Positions 17,120 through 25,736 are shown, numbered from the stretch's first letter. The stretch: DNA of 51,610 nt from Sedimentisphaerales bacterium (GCA_016930635.1 JAFGGI010000063.1:1-51610); one strand, 5' to 3'. Made by a program: numbers and translations. The notes: a model not told the origin generated them from the sequence alone.

Positions 17120-18051
17120 GTGATGAATCAGTGAAAAAGATCGAGCACGTATTTGGGCCGATACCGTCACGAAGACTTGGCCGGTCGCTTGGAATAGACC
17201 TTGTGCCTGCCAAGACGTGCACTTATGACTGTCTGTACTGCCAGGTAGGGCGGACAACCGAAAAGACAACTCAAAGACAGCAGTGGGTAGATATTGATAA
17301 AATCATCGCGGAATTAAAGACTAAACTGTCGGCAAAACCGGATTATATTACTTTTTCCGGCTCTGGTGAGCCGACACTGTTCAAAGACTGTGGTGAATTG
17401 ATATCGAGAATCAGGCAGGTTGTTGATATCCCAATTGCTGTCATAACCAATGGATCGCTGTTATCTGATCCGGAAGTTCGTAAGGAGCTGCTTGCTGCTG
17501 ATTTAGTGATACCTTCGCTTGATGCGGGTGATGAAGAAACCTTTCAAAAGATAAATCGGCCGGTAACTGAAATAACTTTTGATAAAATGCTGGAGGGTCT
17601 GATAGATTTTCGCAGAGAATATAAGGGTAAATATTGGCTGGAAGTGCTTCTGCTTGAAGGTTTAAATGACAGTGATGAGCAGATAGATAAGATAGCAGGC
17701 TGTATTGAGAAGATAAATCCTGATAAGGTACAACTTAACACAGTAACCCGCCCGCCGGCAGAGGATGTAAAAGCAATCGGCACGGAAAGGCTTAATGAAA
17801 TTGCCGCCAGGATATACAAAAATACCGAGGTCATAGCTGATTTCAGGAGTATCGATAAACCCAGTGATATTAAGATTAAGGGTGAAGATATTATCGAAAC
17901 TCTTAAACGCAGGCCTTGTACAGCAGAAGAAATGGCAATCGGTCTTAGGATATCGAAGATCGAACTGCTTAAGCATGTGGAATATCTGATGAGAGAAGGA
18001 AAAGTCGAATTTGTCAGGCAGGGAGAAAGAATTTACTATAGGGTTGTTTAG
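17116..18051 (+). CDS. Radical SAM protein (COG0731-like) with C-terminal winged helix
   Basis: The protein has 311 residues. Cys35, Cys39 and Cys42 form the CxxxCxxC motif (CTYDCLYC) that binds the [4Fe-4S] cluster and S-adenosylmethionine. The N-terminal FGPIPSRRLGRSLGIDL segment marks the group related to the wyosine-forming Fe-S oxidoreductases but without their tRNA-specific context. FSGSGEPTL is the SAM-contact GGE-like motif. Residues about 240-311 form a predicted winged helix (CTAEEMAIGLRISKIELLKHVEYL). The substrate is unknown. It sits between the MBL hydrolase and the RACo-like gene, and the three form one operon. Confidence 0.9.
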   Translation: MSDESVKKIEHVFGPIPSRRLGRSLGIDLVPAKTCTYDCLYCQVGRTTEKTTQRQQWVDIDKIIAELKTKLSAKPDYITFSGSGEPTLFKDCGELISRIRQVVDIPIAVITNGSLLSDPEVRKELLAADLVIPSLDAGDEETFQKINRPVTEITFDKMLEGLIDFRREYKGKYWLEVLLLEGLNDSDEQIDKIAGCIEKINPDKVQLNTVTRPPAEDVKAIGTERLNEIAARIYKNTEVIADFRSIDKPSDIKIKGEDIIETLKRRPCTAEEMAIGLRISKIELLKHVEYLMREGKVEFVRQGERIYYRVV

Positions 18052-18057
18052 GATTCT

Positions 18058-19671
18058 ATGAGCCAGGAGCAGATCAAAGTTACTTTTCAGCCTCAGAACA
18101 GGGAAATCTTCGTTCTGAGCGGTACCAAGATAACCGAAGCGGCAGCATTGGCAGGAATAATAATAGATACTCCATGCGGGGGTGAGGGTACCTGCCGTAA
18201 ATGCGGGGTTAAAATCATATCGCCGATAAGTGAACCGACTGTGGAGGATAAGAATACCTTCACCGGCGACGAACTTGCAGACAACTGGCGGCTGGCCTGT
18301 CGAAATGTTGTCTTCGAGGATACTGTTGTAGAGGTGCCGCGGAAATCTGTTCTGGGCTCCGAGAAGATAGTCGTTGATTCGAGCGTTCTGCAGAACATCG
18401 ATCCTGATGTTTATAAACGTCCCGGGGACAACTGTTTTGGTTTTGCTGTCGATGTTGGTACTACTACGCTGGCAGGTTCCCTGGTCAATCTTAAAAGCGG
18501 CGATGAAATCGGAATAGTTGGCGGCATCAACCCGCAAATCGGGTTTGGAGAAGATGTTATCAGCAGAGTGAAATATGCCAGTACCGATCAAAACAAGCTC
18601 AGAGAACTGCAAAGTCTGATCGCAGGACAAATAAATGTGATGATAGGGCAAGTCTGCAACCAGGCTGGAGTTGATAAGAAGAATATTTATGAGGTTACAG
18701 TTGCAGGCAATACGGCGATGGAACATCTTGTCAGCAAAATAGATCCTCATGAGCTTGGACAGTTGCCCTTTGAGCCGAGCTGGCGGGGAGGAGTTGAATT
18801 TGATGCATCAGAACTTAACATAAATGTTCATCCTGAAGGCAGAGTTTATATTCTGCCGATAGTGGGCGGATTTATTGGCGGAGATATTGCTGCAGGCATG
18901 CTGGTAGTGGATATATTAAGCCAGAAACAGCCTTTACTGCTGGTCGATGTAGGCACTAATGGTGAAATCGTACTGGTAAAGGATAATAAAATCATGGCGG
19001 CATCGACTGCGGCAGGGCCTGCGTTCGAAGGGGCTGGTATGTCATGCGGGAGCAGAGCTGTAGCTGGTGCAATTGAAGAAGTTAAGTTTACCGATGATTG
19101 TGTGTATTCAGTTCTATCGAATACAAAGCCGAGGAGTATTTGCGGCAGCGGGCTTATAGATGCGGTTGCAGAAATGCTTAATGCCGGTATAGTAAATTCG
19201 GCCGGCAGGATCGATCTGTCGGCAAAAGTGCCGCCGAAAATAGCTGAAAGACTCATTACGGACGAGAAGGGCCAACCTGTATTTGTTATTGCCGATGAAG
19301 TTGAGATCACACAGGCCGATATCCGTCAGATCCAGCTTGCTGTCGGAGCGATCAGAGCGGGAATAAATATAATGCTTAAAAAAGCAGGTATTAAGGCAGG
19401 CGATTTGCAGCGGGTGCTTATAGCAGGGGGGTTCGGCAGTTTTATCCGCCGAAATCACGCCCAGAGGATTGGATTGCTGCCTGATGATATAAGCCATGAA
19501 AAGATATCATTTGTGGGTAATATATCTCTTGCCGGTGCCAGACTTACCCTGTTATCAGGGCAGGCAAGAAAGACTGCTCAAGAGCTTGCTGCTCAGTGCC
19601 GGCATATACAGTTGTCATCTGATAAGGCTTTTCAGGATGAATTTACCTCTGCGATGATCTTTCCAGGTTAG
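18058..19671 (+). CDS. RACo-like corrinoid-protein reductive activator ([2Fe-2S] + ASKHA/DUF4445)
   Basis: The protein has 537 residues. The N-terminal ferredoxin-like domain has Cys40, Cys46, Cys49 and Cys81 (PCGGEGTCRKC ... RLACR), a plant-type [2Fe-2S] set. The rest is the DUF4445/ASKHA ATPase: DVGTTTLAGSLV, AGNTAMEHL, VDVGTNGEIVL, AGPAFEGAGMSCG and AGGFGSF. RACo proteins use ATP to drive reduction of inactive Co(II) corrinoid cofactors in methyltransferase systems. No corrinoid protein or methyltransferase is visible in the window, so the partner must be elsewhere. It follows the radical SAM gene by 6 bp and ends overlapping convergent nadD by 4 bp. Confidence 0.9.
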   Translation: MSQEQIKVTFQPQNREIFVLSGTKITEAAALAGIIIDTPCGGEGTCRKCGVKIISPISEPTVEDKNTFTGDELADNWRLACRNVVFEDTVVEVPRKSVLGSEKIVVDSSVLQNIDPDVYKRPGDNCFGFAVDVGTTTLAGSLVNLKSGDEIGIVGGINPQIGFGEDVISRVKYASTDQNKLRELQSLIAGQINVMIGQVCNQAGVDKKNIYEVTVAGNTAMEHLVSKIDPHELGQLPFEPSWRGGVEFDASELNINVHPEGRVYILPIVGGFIGGDIAAGMLVVDILSQKQPLLLVDVGTNGEIVLVKDNKIMAASTAAGPAFEGAGMSCGSRAVAGAIEEVKFTDDCVYSVLSNTKPRSICGSGLIDAVAEMLNAGIVNSAGRIDLSAKVPPKIAERLITDEKGQPVFVIADEVEITQADIRQIQLAVGAIRAGINIMLKKAGIKAGDLQRVLIAGGFGSFIRRNHAQRIGLLPDDISHEKISFVGNISLAGARLTLLSGQARKTAQELAAQCRHIQLSSDKAFQDEFTSAMIFPG

Positions 19672-20291
19672 TCAGTAGCAGCATAAAGCCTGTGTCTTTT
19701 TATATAATCCAGCACATCAGGATGAAGGTGTTGACAGATATCCTGATTTTTTGATATTCCCTGACGTATTTGTGTACTGCTTATATTTATAAGGGGGGTT
19801 TCAATCATATTTGTTTTTAGTTTTTCGATGTTGCTGTCATCGAGTTTTTGACTCAAACTGTTAAAATCCGGCCTGTCATATCCGCCTCTATACATCAGGC
19901 AAATGGTGCATTTATAGAACAATTCATTTATCTTGTGCCAGCGATACAAGTCTTCGAGCATATCAATACCAATTAACCAGTAGAACCGGCAGTCACTGCC
20001 AAATTGCCGGGCGAGGTGGTCTATTGTATCGACTGTATAGCTGGGTTCGGCTCTGTTTAGTTCCACAAGACTTATCTGAAAGAGATTTTTACCTGCAATA
20101 GCGAGTTTCAGCATTGCTATCCGGTGGTTATCTGCTGCGACAGGCTTTTGTTTCTTGTGCGGCGAACGTCTTGCAGGTATCAAAACTACCTTTGATGCTC
20201 CAATTTTATCGGCAGAGACTTGCGCAACAGTTATGTGACCGAGGTGTACAGGGTCGAAGGTGCCTCCAAATAAAACTATTCTCTCAGACAT
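19668..20291 (-). CDS. nadD: Nicotinate-nucleotide adenylyltransferase
   Basis: The protein has 207 residues. The nucleotidyltransferase motif GGTFDPVHLGH (about residues 9-19) and the C-terminal ISSTQIRQ motif are both present, along with PARRSPHKKQKP and WLIGIDMLEDLYRWHK. It adenylates nicotinate mononucleotide to deamido-NAD in cytosolic NAD synthesis. Length and motif spacing are normal. The gene is convergent with the RACo-like gene; its stop codon shares four bases with the other stop. Confidence 0.96.
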   Translation of the reverse strand: MSERIVLFGGTFDPVHLGHITVAQVSADKIGASKVVLIPARRSPHKKQKPVAADNHRIAMLKLAIAGKNLFQISLVELNRAEPSYTVDTIDHLARQFGSDCRFYWLIGIDMLEDLYRWHKINELFYKCTICLMYRGGYDRPDFNSLSQKLDDSNIEKLKTNMIETPLINISSTQIRQGISKNQDICQHLHPDVLDYIKRHRLYAATD

Positions 20292-20798
20292 TGTTAAACC
20301 ATCGAAATAGAATTAAAAAGTAATCAAAATATTATAAGAACTTGTAAAAAAACTCAAAACTATAAAAAATTTCACAAAGAAACTGTTGTTTATTTTAGAA
20401 GATTTTTCAATAATTTCCTTAAAAAGTTCTTTGGAATACGAATTTTAACCAGTTTTATAAAAAAAATCGAAAAAAAATCTTGTCACACATATATTTTGTA
20501 AACCAGTAACTCCGTATTTTGTCTTCATGTCTTTTATAGGCGTAAGTTAAAAAAGAAATTGGTCCGTAAAAAACAAAAAAACGTCGATTTTTTAATGTTA
20601 TTGCGGTTTTTTGATTATTACTTAAAAAGGTATCGTGTGATTGAGAAGTGATGAAAAGCATTTTCAAATTTGGAAACAACCTTCAATGTTTCACTGTATC
20701 AGTATTGCAGAAGGGGTTTGACAGTGAAATTTTGTGAAGATTTTTCAATTTATTTGACGATAAAGTGGTATAACAGGTGAACTTATGATAAGAATCTA
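20292..20798. other. AT-rich intergenic region, no gene recognised
   Basis: About 500 bp upstream of nadD and of the lysine-rich mini-gene, strikingly A/T-rich with many runs of A and T. A minus-strand 74-codon ORF (20455-20679) has the composition of random AT-rich sequence and no ribosome-binding site that I can see. It should contain the nadD promoter. I see no tRNA or repeat. Confidence 0.5.
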
Positions 20799-20826
20799 TT
20801 GACAGGATTATAAAGTAGTGTAAAAA
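20799..20826 (+). promoter_or_regulatory. Promoter for the lysine-rich mini-gene
   Basis: TTGACA (20799-20804) is a perfect -35; TAAAAA (20821-20826) follows after 16 bp and is preceded by TG, giving an extended -10-like element. The leader to the ATG at 20874 would be about 40 nt. Confidence 0.55.
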
Positions 20827-20873
20827 GATATTATTCAATGAGTCCTTTTTTTATTGAAGGGAGGTGAATAATA

Positions 20874-20978
20874 ATGGCCAAACGGAAAAAAGCTGCAAAG
20901 AAAAAAGCAAAAAAGAAAGTAGCAAAGAAAGCACCAAAGAAGAAAGCTAAAAAGAAAGCAGCAAAGAAGAAAAAATAG
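20874..20978 (+). CDS. 34-residue lysine/alanine-rich basic protein (histone H1-like)
   Basis: The ORF has 34 codons: after MAKRKK, only K, A, V and P occur, with AAKKK/AKKK units repeated. About two thirds of the residues are lysine. The near-consensus Shine-Dalgarno GGGAGGTGA (20859-20867) lies 6 nt before the ATG, the strongest in the window, and a promoter and an intrinsic terminator flank it, so it is likely expressed. Composition resembles the C-terminal tails of bacterial H1-like proteins (Hc1/Hc2, AlgP) that bind DNA or RNA electrostatically. A nucleoid or ribosome association is inference. It is too short for ordinary gene callers. Confidence 0.75.
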   Translation: MAKRKKAAKKKAKKKVAKKAPKKKAKKKAAKKKK

Positions 20979-21085
20979 TTCCAGTTAGAAGTCGTCGCAT
21001 CACATGATTTTACTGCTATAAGATAACGACATAATAAGGGAACTGTGAGCAGTGCTCAAAATTTTGATTTCAGCTCACAAGCTAA
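20979..21085 (+). other. Structured 3' region between mini-gene and terminator
   Basis: TGTGAGC (21044-21050) pairs with GCTCACA (21073-21079), enclosing the perfect 12-bp palindrome TCAAAATTTTGA. It lies between the mini-gene stop and the terminator. It could be a long 3' UTR or a small RNA released by processing; no known RNA family is recognised. Confidence 0.35.
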
Positions 21086-21126
21086 CGGAAGACCCCGACG
21101 CCACGAGAGGGTCTTCCGCTTTTTTA
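21086..21126 (+). terminator. Strong intrinsic terminator
   Basis: CGGAAGACCC (21086-21095) pairs perfectly with GGGTCTTCCG (21109-21118), followed by CTTTTTT. The stem is 10 bp with a 13-nt loop and ends the mini-gene transcript. Confidence 0.9.
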
Positions 21127-21226
21127 TGTCTTTGCTCATAGCTTTGTAGAGTATTGACCTTATTGATATATGCTGGTATAATCCGGGATGCTCAAAGTTA
21201 CAGAACTTCTTATTAAAGGGTATGTT

Positions 21227-21577
21227 ATGAAGGGTACATGGTTGTTTTCGGCTGTTTTAATCATAACCTTGGCAGGTTGTCAGCAGTCTGAACAGAGTCA
21301 GAATTCCGGTATTTCCAGGAGAGACAGGCTTTTAGCTAATGAGAATATGAATATTAGAAATGAACTGACAGATTGTCAGAAAGAAGTAAAAAGACAGCAG
21401 GAGCTTCTTACACAGTGCCAACAGGAAAAGGAAGAAATAGGGCAGCAAGCCAATGAAAATGTGAGTTGGCTTATGGAGGAATTGCCGGGTGATCTACAAA
21501 AAGAAATTAATCGCCTCACGAAAGAGAATGAGCAGTTAAAGGCTGAAATAGTTAGCCTTGGCGGTCAATTACCATAA
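21227..21577 (+). CDS. Small coiled-coil lipoprotein
   Basis: The protein has 116 residues from the ATG at 21227, preferred over an in-frame ATG at 21188 because AAAGGG lies 6 nt upstream and MKGTWLF begins a clean lipoprotein signal. The lipobox is TLAGC, followed by a Gln/Ser linker. The mature part is Glu/Lys/Gln-rich and predicted coiled coil (ECQKE- and LTQCQQE-like heptads, then LTKENEQLKAEI). No known family is recognised. An outer-membrane anchored spacer or structural lipoprotein is plausible. Confidence 0.75.
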   Translation: MKGTWLFSAVLIITLAGCQQSEQSQNSGISRRDRLLANENMNIRNELTDCQKEVKRQQELLTQCQQEKEEIGQQANENVSWLMEELPGDLQKEINRLTKENEQLKAEIVSLGGQLP

Positions 21578-21623
21578 ATATGGACGGCAGATAGGGGAGT
21601 TGAGATAAATTCATCAGGAGGAT

Positions 21624-23333
21624 TTATCTTTTCATTGCTGCTGCGACCAGGCCGACGAACATAGGCTGAGGATGCAATGGCCTTGAGGTCAGGGACGGAT
21701 GTGCCTGGGTCGCAATAAAATATGGGTGGTTTGGCAGTTCGAGTATTTGCATAATCGGCTGGTTCGGTGCTTTTCCTGAAAAGACCATACCCTCTTTTTC
21801 AAGCGTTTCAATGTAACGTGGGTCAACCTCGTAACGGTGCCTGAATCTCATTCGAACAGATGTTTTGTTGCCGAAGAGTTTGAAAGCTGCTGTATCCGGT
21901 TTGATCTCTATATCGTGGCCTCCCAGTCTCATATTACCGCCGAGACCTTCGATTTTTTTCTGTTCGGGCAGAATGTCAATTACAGGATTAGGGCCGTCGG
22001 GAACGATTTCTGTGCTGTTTGCGTCTTTGAGCTTGCAGATATTACGCGCGAATTCTATTACGGCCATCTGGAAACCAAGACATATACCCAGAAAAGGTAT
22101 GTTATTTTCCCGAATATATTTGATACAGGCGATTTTGCCTTCTGTACCGCGGGCACCAAAACCTCCTGGCACGATTATGCCATTGACACCCTTTAAATGT
22201 TCAGCAACATTCTTATCTGTTATATTACTTGTTTCGATCCAGGCGATTTTGATCTTACATCCGCAGGCTATACCGGCATGTTCGAGGGCATTAATAATAG
22301 AAGCATAACTGTCCCTGACAGAAGTGTATTTTCCTGTAATGCCGATAGTAACTTCATTTGTTTCTTTTCCGATTTTGTCCGTAAAATCGCACCAGGTAGC
22401 CCAGGCCGTTCTTTCCTTACGCAGATCTATCCTGTCTTCTATATGCAAAAGTCTTAACACCTCGAAATCCATACCGTGATCACGGAGCATTGCGGGTATC
22501 TTGTATATACTGGCTGAATCTGCCAGGCTTATGACCCTGTCAATAGGCACATTGCTGTAAACACTGATTTTCTGGCGAGCTTTCTGGTCAACTGTTCTCG
22601 CTGCCCTGCAGGCAATAATGTCAGGCTGGATGCCGCTTTGCATAAGCTGCTTTATACCGAGCTGAGCAGCCTTTGATTTTTGTTCACCGAGAATTTCCGG
22701 CTCAAGAATGTATGTCAGGGCTACAAAACAGCAGCTGTTCGGGCCTTCCTCGTATGCAAGTTCCCGCATAGCTTCAATATAAAAGGCATTTTCAAGGTCG
22801 CCTACGGTACCTCCGATTTCAACAAATACGATGTCTGCCTCGGATTTTATTGCAAGATTACGCAATTTCAGCTTTACTTCACCAGTAACGTGCGGAATCA
22901 TCTGGACGTCTCTGCCGAGATAGTCGCCGTGACGTTCCTTATCAAGCACATCACGGTAAATTTGGCCGCTGGTTGAAAAATTATCCCTGCTCAGGTTTGT
23001 CTCAAGCATCCGCTCATAGGTGCCGAGGTCCATATCGCATTCCATACCGTCATCGAGTACAAAGACTTCGCCGTGACGGAAGGGATTTAATGTGCCGGAA
23101 TCTATATTCAAATAACCTTCAAGCTTTATAGGAGCGACTTTGAGCCCCTTATCCTGCATAAGCTTGCCCAGGCAAGAGGAGAATATTCCCTTGCCCAGAC
23201 CGCTCATCACCGTACCCATTACGATGACATACTTTGTTTTACCTTTCTGATAGCCCCTGGGTATCGGCGAAAAGTATTCATTCTCTACTGAAGAGTCGCT
23301 TGTGCCTGCAAGTAAATTCTTTTTGTCAGCCAT
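21624..23333 (-). CDS. pyrG: CTP synthase (divergent)
   Basis: The protein has 569 residues. The amidoligase domain has MGTVMSGLGKG and HGEVFVLDDG, the Mg/ATP-binding ECDMDLGTYER and VEIGGTVGD; the glutaminase domain has the nucleophile in GICLGFQ and a C-terminal catalytic His-Glu region (HPSLTSRP). It makes CTP from UTP, ATP and glutamine. There is an N-terminal extension of about 30 residues before the P-loop, and KLEGYLNIDSGTLNP stands where most enzymes have KxDPYxNxDPGTMSP, so this is a divergent branch. It starts 8 bp inside the 3' end of kdsB, coupling CTP supply to CMP-Kdo formation. Confidence 0.95.
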   Translation of the reverse strand: MADKKNLLAGTSDSSVENEYFSPIPRGYQKGKTKYVIVMGTVMSGLGKGIFSSCLGKLMQDKGLKVAPIKLEGYLNIDSGTLNPFRHGEVFVLDDGMECDMDLGTYERMLETNLSRDNFSTSGQIYRDVLDKERHGDYLGRDVQMIPHVTGEVKLKLRNLAIKSEADIVFVEIGGTVGDLENAFYIEAMRELAYEEGPNSCCFVALTYILEPEILGEQKSKAAQLGIKQLMQSGIQPDIIACRAARTVDQKARQKISVYSNVPIDRVISLADSASIYKIPAMLRDHGMDFEVLRLLHIEDRIDLRKERTAWATWCDFTDKIGKETNEVTIGITGKYTSVRDSYASIINALEHAGIACGCKIKIAWIETSNITDKNVAEHLKGVNGIIVPGGFGARGTEGKIACIKYIRENNIPFLGICLGFQMAVIEFARNICKLKDANSTEIVPDGPNPVIDILPEQKKIEGLGGNMRLGGHDIEIKPDTAAFKLFGNKTSVRMRFRHRYEVDPRYIETLEKEGMVFSGKAPNQPIMQILELPNHPYFIATQAHPSLTSRPLHPQPMFVGLVAAAMKR

Positions 23334-24081
23334 TTGTAACCTTATCTGAATTATGGTGTCTTTTTACGAATTCCGCATACTGCTGTGGTGTATCTATACC
23401 ATCGGCGACGGTACTTACCAGGCCGGTAAGTATCTTATAGCCATACTCAAGAACGCGAAGCTGTTCGAGTTGCTCAATTTGTTCTAATGTACCCCCCGGC
23501 AGTTTCGTTATATTTAAAAGAAAATCCTTTTTATAAGCATATATGCCCAGATGCCTGTAATAATCGCTTATATTGCCTACGGGACTGTTCTTACGGCAAT
23601 ATGGTATTACTGAACGTGAAAAATACTTTGCGAAACCGTCCTTATCTATGACAACCTTGACGATATTGGGATCTGCAACCTGTTCTCTGGTTTCAAACTT
23701 TGCTATAAGCGTAGCCATTTCTACCTGTGGATTGTCAATCATAAGCTGGGCGAGAAGGTCTATATTAGCCGGGTCAATATCAGGTTCGTCAGCCTGAACA
23801 TTTATGACTATATGAGCATTGATATCTGCTATTGCCTCAGCAATTCGGTCTGTGCCGCTGATATGAGTTGATGCAGTCATAATACAGTCAGCATTGAATG
23901 ATTTGCAGGCAGAAAAGATTCTCTCATCGTCTGCAGCAATTATCACCTTATCTACCGCATCGGCTTTACAGACTTGCTCATAGGTGTGCTGAATAAGGAA
24001 TTTACCGGTGTCTTTAGCGAGAACCTTACCAGGGAATCTTGTTGAATCGTAACGAGCAGGTATTACAGCTATAATTTTCAC
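23326..24081 (-). CDS. kdsB: 3-deoxy-manno-octulosonate cytidylyltransferase
   Basis: The protein has 251 residues. It starts with the nucleotidyltransferase motif IPARYDSTRFPGK and contains QTHIS-like substrate segments (TASTHISGTDRIAE) and NVQADEPDI. The enzyme activates Kdo as CMP-Kdo for lipopolysaccharide inner core assembly, which supports a diderm envelope with LPS. It overlaps pyrG by 8 bp; pyrG would be translated with it and supply CTP. Length is normal for the family. Confidence 0.95.
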   Translation of the reverse strand: MKIIAVIPARYDSTRFPGKVLAKDTGKFLIQHTYEQVCKADAVDKVIIAADDERIFSACKSFNADCIMTASTHISGTDRIAEAIADINAHIVINVQADEPDIDPANIDLLAQLMIDNPQVEMATLIAKFETREQVADPNIVKVVIDKDGFAKYFSRSVIPYCRKNSPVGNISDYYRHLGIYAYKKDFLLNITKLPGGTLEQIEQLEQLRVLEYGYKILTGLVSTVADGIDTPQQYAEFVKRHHNSDKVTNG

Positions 24082-24170
24082 TTTTCTCCGCAGCGATTCT
24101 TAGAATATTACCCTGAAAACCACTGCCCGTTTATATTATTGTTTTTGCAGCAGAATGTCAACTATATGCA

Positions 24171-24200
24171 TAAAAAAACCAGGCCTAAACAGGCCTGGTT
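24171..24200 (-). terminator. Intrinsic terminator of rpsU (bidirectional form)
   Basis: AACCAGGCCT (24177-24186) and AGGCCTGGTT (24191-24200) form a perfect 10-bp stem with a 4-nt AAAC loop. On the minus strand it is followed by a run of T (A7 at 24172-24178 on the plus strand). It ends rpsU; kdsB lies further on. Confidence 0.9.
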
Positions 24201-24230
24201 TTGTATTTTTTCAAAAAACAGGTAGTTTAC

Positions 24231-24419
24231 TTAGTAGCTGGTTGAAAATTTTGCACTTCTTGCCGCTTTTCGTCTCCTTCTGCGGTTCTTTTCTGATGGT
24301 TTTTCATAATAACTTGTCCGCTTCATATCGCGAATAACGCCTTCTTTTTCGCACATTTTTTTGAAGCGTTTAACCATCTGTTCTACTGACTCACCAAGGC
24401 GAGCTTTAACCTTAATCAT
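24231..24419 (-). CDS. rpsU: 30S ribosomal protein S21
   Basis: The protein has 62 residues: IKVKARLGESVEQMVKRFKK, then EKEGVIRDMKRTSYYEKPSEK and a strongly basic RRRRRK stretch, matching bS21. It binds the 30S platform near the 3' end of 16S rRNA. AAAGGTG lies upstream of the ATG. It is a monocistronic gene with its own terminator between the radical SAM gene and kdsB. Confidence 0.97.
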   Translation of the reverse strand: MIKVKARLGESVEQMVKRFKKMCEKEGVIRDMKRTSYYEKPSEKNRRRRRKAARSAKFSTSY

Positions 24420-24510
24420 AAAACCACAACACCTTTCATGCTAAAAAAACAACGATTTATCCCAAAAGGGCAAAACAGCAAATAATAGAGATTTTCAGAG
24501 CCTTTTCAAG

Positions 24511-25668
24511 TTAAAAATTGAATAAAAAAGCCTTATTTTTCTGGCTGTCGCCAAAATCGAGATACTTACAGGCCCGAAATAACCTTGAACCTACCTTACC
24601 AATATCGTCAATTGAGCGGATTTTTGCCAGTTTTCTCTTATTTAGTATGGTCTCGACCGTTTGAAGCCCCAAACCCGGTACCCGTAAGAGCTTATGGCGG
24701 TCTGCAGTATTTATGCTGACAGGAAAAAATTCGGGATGATTTTTTGCCCAGACTTCTTTAGGGTCAGTCTCGCAAGATAAAAGACCTGATTGGTCGTATA
24801 TGATATCTGATTGGTCAAAGCCGTATTTACGAAATAAAAAATCAACCTGATATAACCTGTGTTCACGCATAAATGCATTTTCAGTATTGATACTTTGCTT
24901 TTTGGGGTTGTCGGGCTGGTGTTTTTGATATGCCGAGAAATAAACCCTTTGAAGGTTTATCCTTTTATATAGTGCCGAGGTGTAATTTACAATATCCCGG
25001 TCGCTTTCGCCGGCAGCACCGACTATAAACTGTGTTGTTTGTTTAACCCGGTGCCTGCTTTGGGCGGTGAGTTGACTGATAAGTTTCATAGGCTCGACGA
25101 TGTCTTTTAGAAAATCCTTCTTACTTGAGAGTTTGTCGAGGTATTGTGCTCCCGGCGTTTCAATATTAATAGAGACTGCATTTGAAAGCGATATGGCTTT
25201 TTCTATAGCGGCTCGGCTTGAGCCCGGCAGTATCTTTAAATGCACATAACCTTTGAAATTGTGCTTTTTTCTGAGTATCTCGACAGGGGCTATAAGCTTT
25301 TCCATCGCGGTATCTGACGAGCATGTTATTCCGCTGGAAAGAAAAAGACCGAAAACCACACCCTGGCGGTAATATTGCAGGAAAGAGGCAGCTATTTCTT
25401 CAGGGCTGAGGCTGCAGCGCCTGATATCCTCATTTTGGCGAAGAGGGCAGTATTTGCAGTCGCTTGTGCAATGATTGGAGATTAGTGTCTTAAACAGCGA
25501 GGCAACCCCGCCATCAGGCAGTGTTACCGGATATATCCATTTGCCGTTTGTACCGCGGGTTCTGTGTTCTGATTTATTATAGCTGCAGGCACAGGCGAGG
25601 TCGTACTGTGAATCCCGGCTTAAAAGCTGAAGTTTTTCGATCGTGTTGGGCCTGGAAGTGACAAGCAT
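24511..25668 (-). CDS. Putative DNA modification/repair radical SAM protein
   Basis: The protein has 385 residues. The cluster motif is CTSDCKYCPL (CxxxCxxC), preceded by a conserved CACSYN segment and followed by GLFLSSGITC and the YVHLKILPG strand. The C-terminal RVPGLGLQTVETILNKRKL is a helix-hairpin-helix DNA-binding motif. This arrangement matches the family linked to a uracil-DNA-glycosylase-like partner (TIGR03916 type). That partner gene is usually adjacent but is absent here on both sides. The actual DNA lesion or modification is not established for the family. Confidence 0.85.
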   Translation of the reverse strand: MLVTSRPNTIEKLQLLSRDSQYDLACACSYNKSEHRTRGTNGKWIYPVTLPDGGVASLFKTLISNHCTSDCKYCPLRQNEDIRRCSLSPEEIAASFLQYYRQGVVFGLFLSSGITCSSDTAMEKLIAPVEILRKKHNFKGYVHLKILPGSSRAAIEKAISLSNAVSINIETPGAQYLDKLSSKKDFLKDIVEPMKLISQLTAQSRHRVKQTTQFIVGAAGESDRDIVNYTSALYKRINLQRVYFSAYQKHQPDNPKKQSINTENAFMREHRLYQVDFLFRKYGFDQSDIIYDQSGLLSCETDPKEVWAKNHPEFFPVSINTADRHKLLRVPGLGLQTVETILNKRKLAKIRSIDDIGKVGSRLFRACKYLDFGDSQKNKAFLFNF

Positions 25669-25736
25669 ATATATTCAAATATATACGCGATGCCTGATTT
25701 GGCAAGAGGGTTAAAAGAATTTTTTGATATAGGCGC

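Noticed and set aside
17662-18750. Minus-strand ORF of 362 codons over the radical SAM and RACo genes
   Set aside because: Fully antisense to two motif-rich genes; no start signals and no recognisable domain.
20455-20679. 74-codon minus-strand ORF in the AT-rich gap
   Set aside because: Composition reflects AT-rich DNA; no ribosome-binding site and no protein features.
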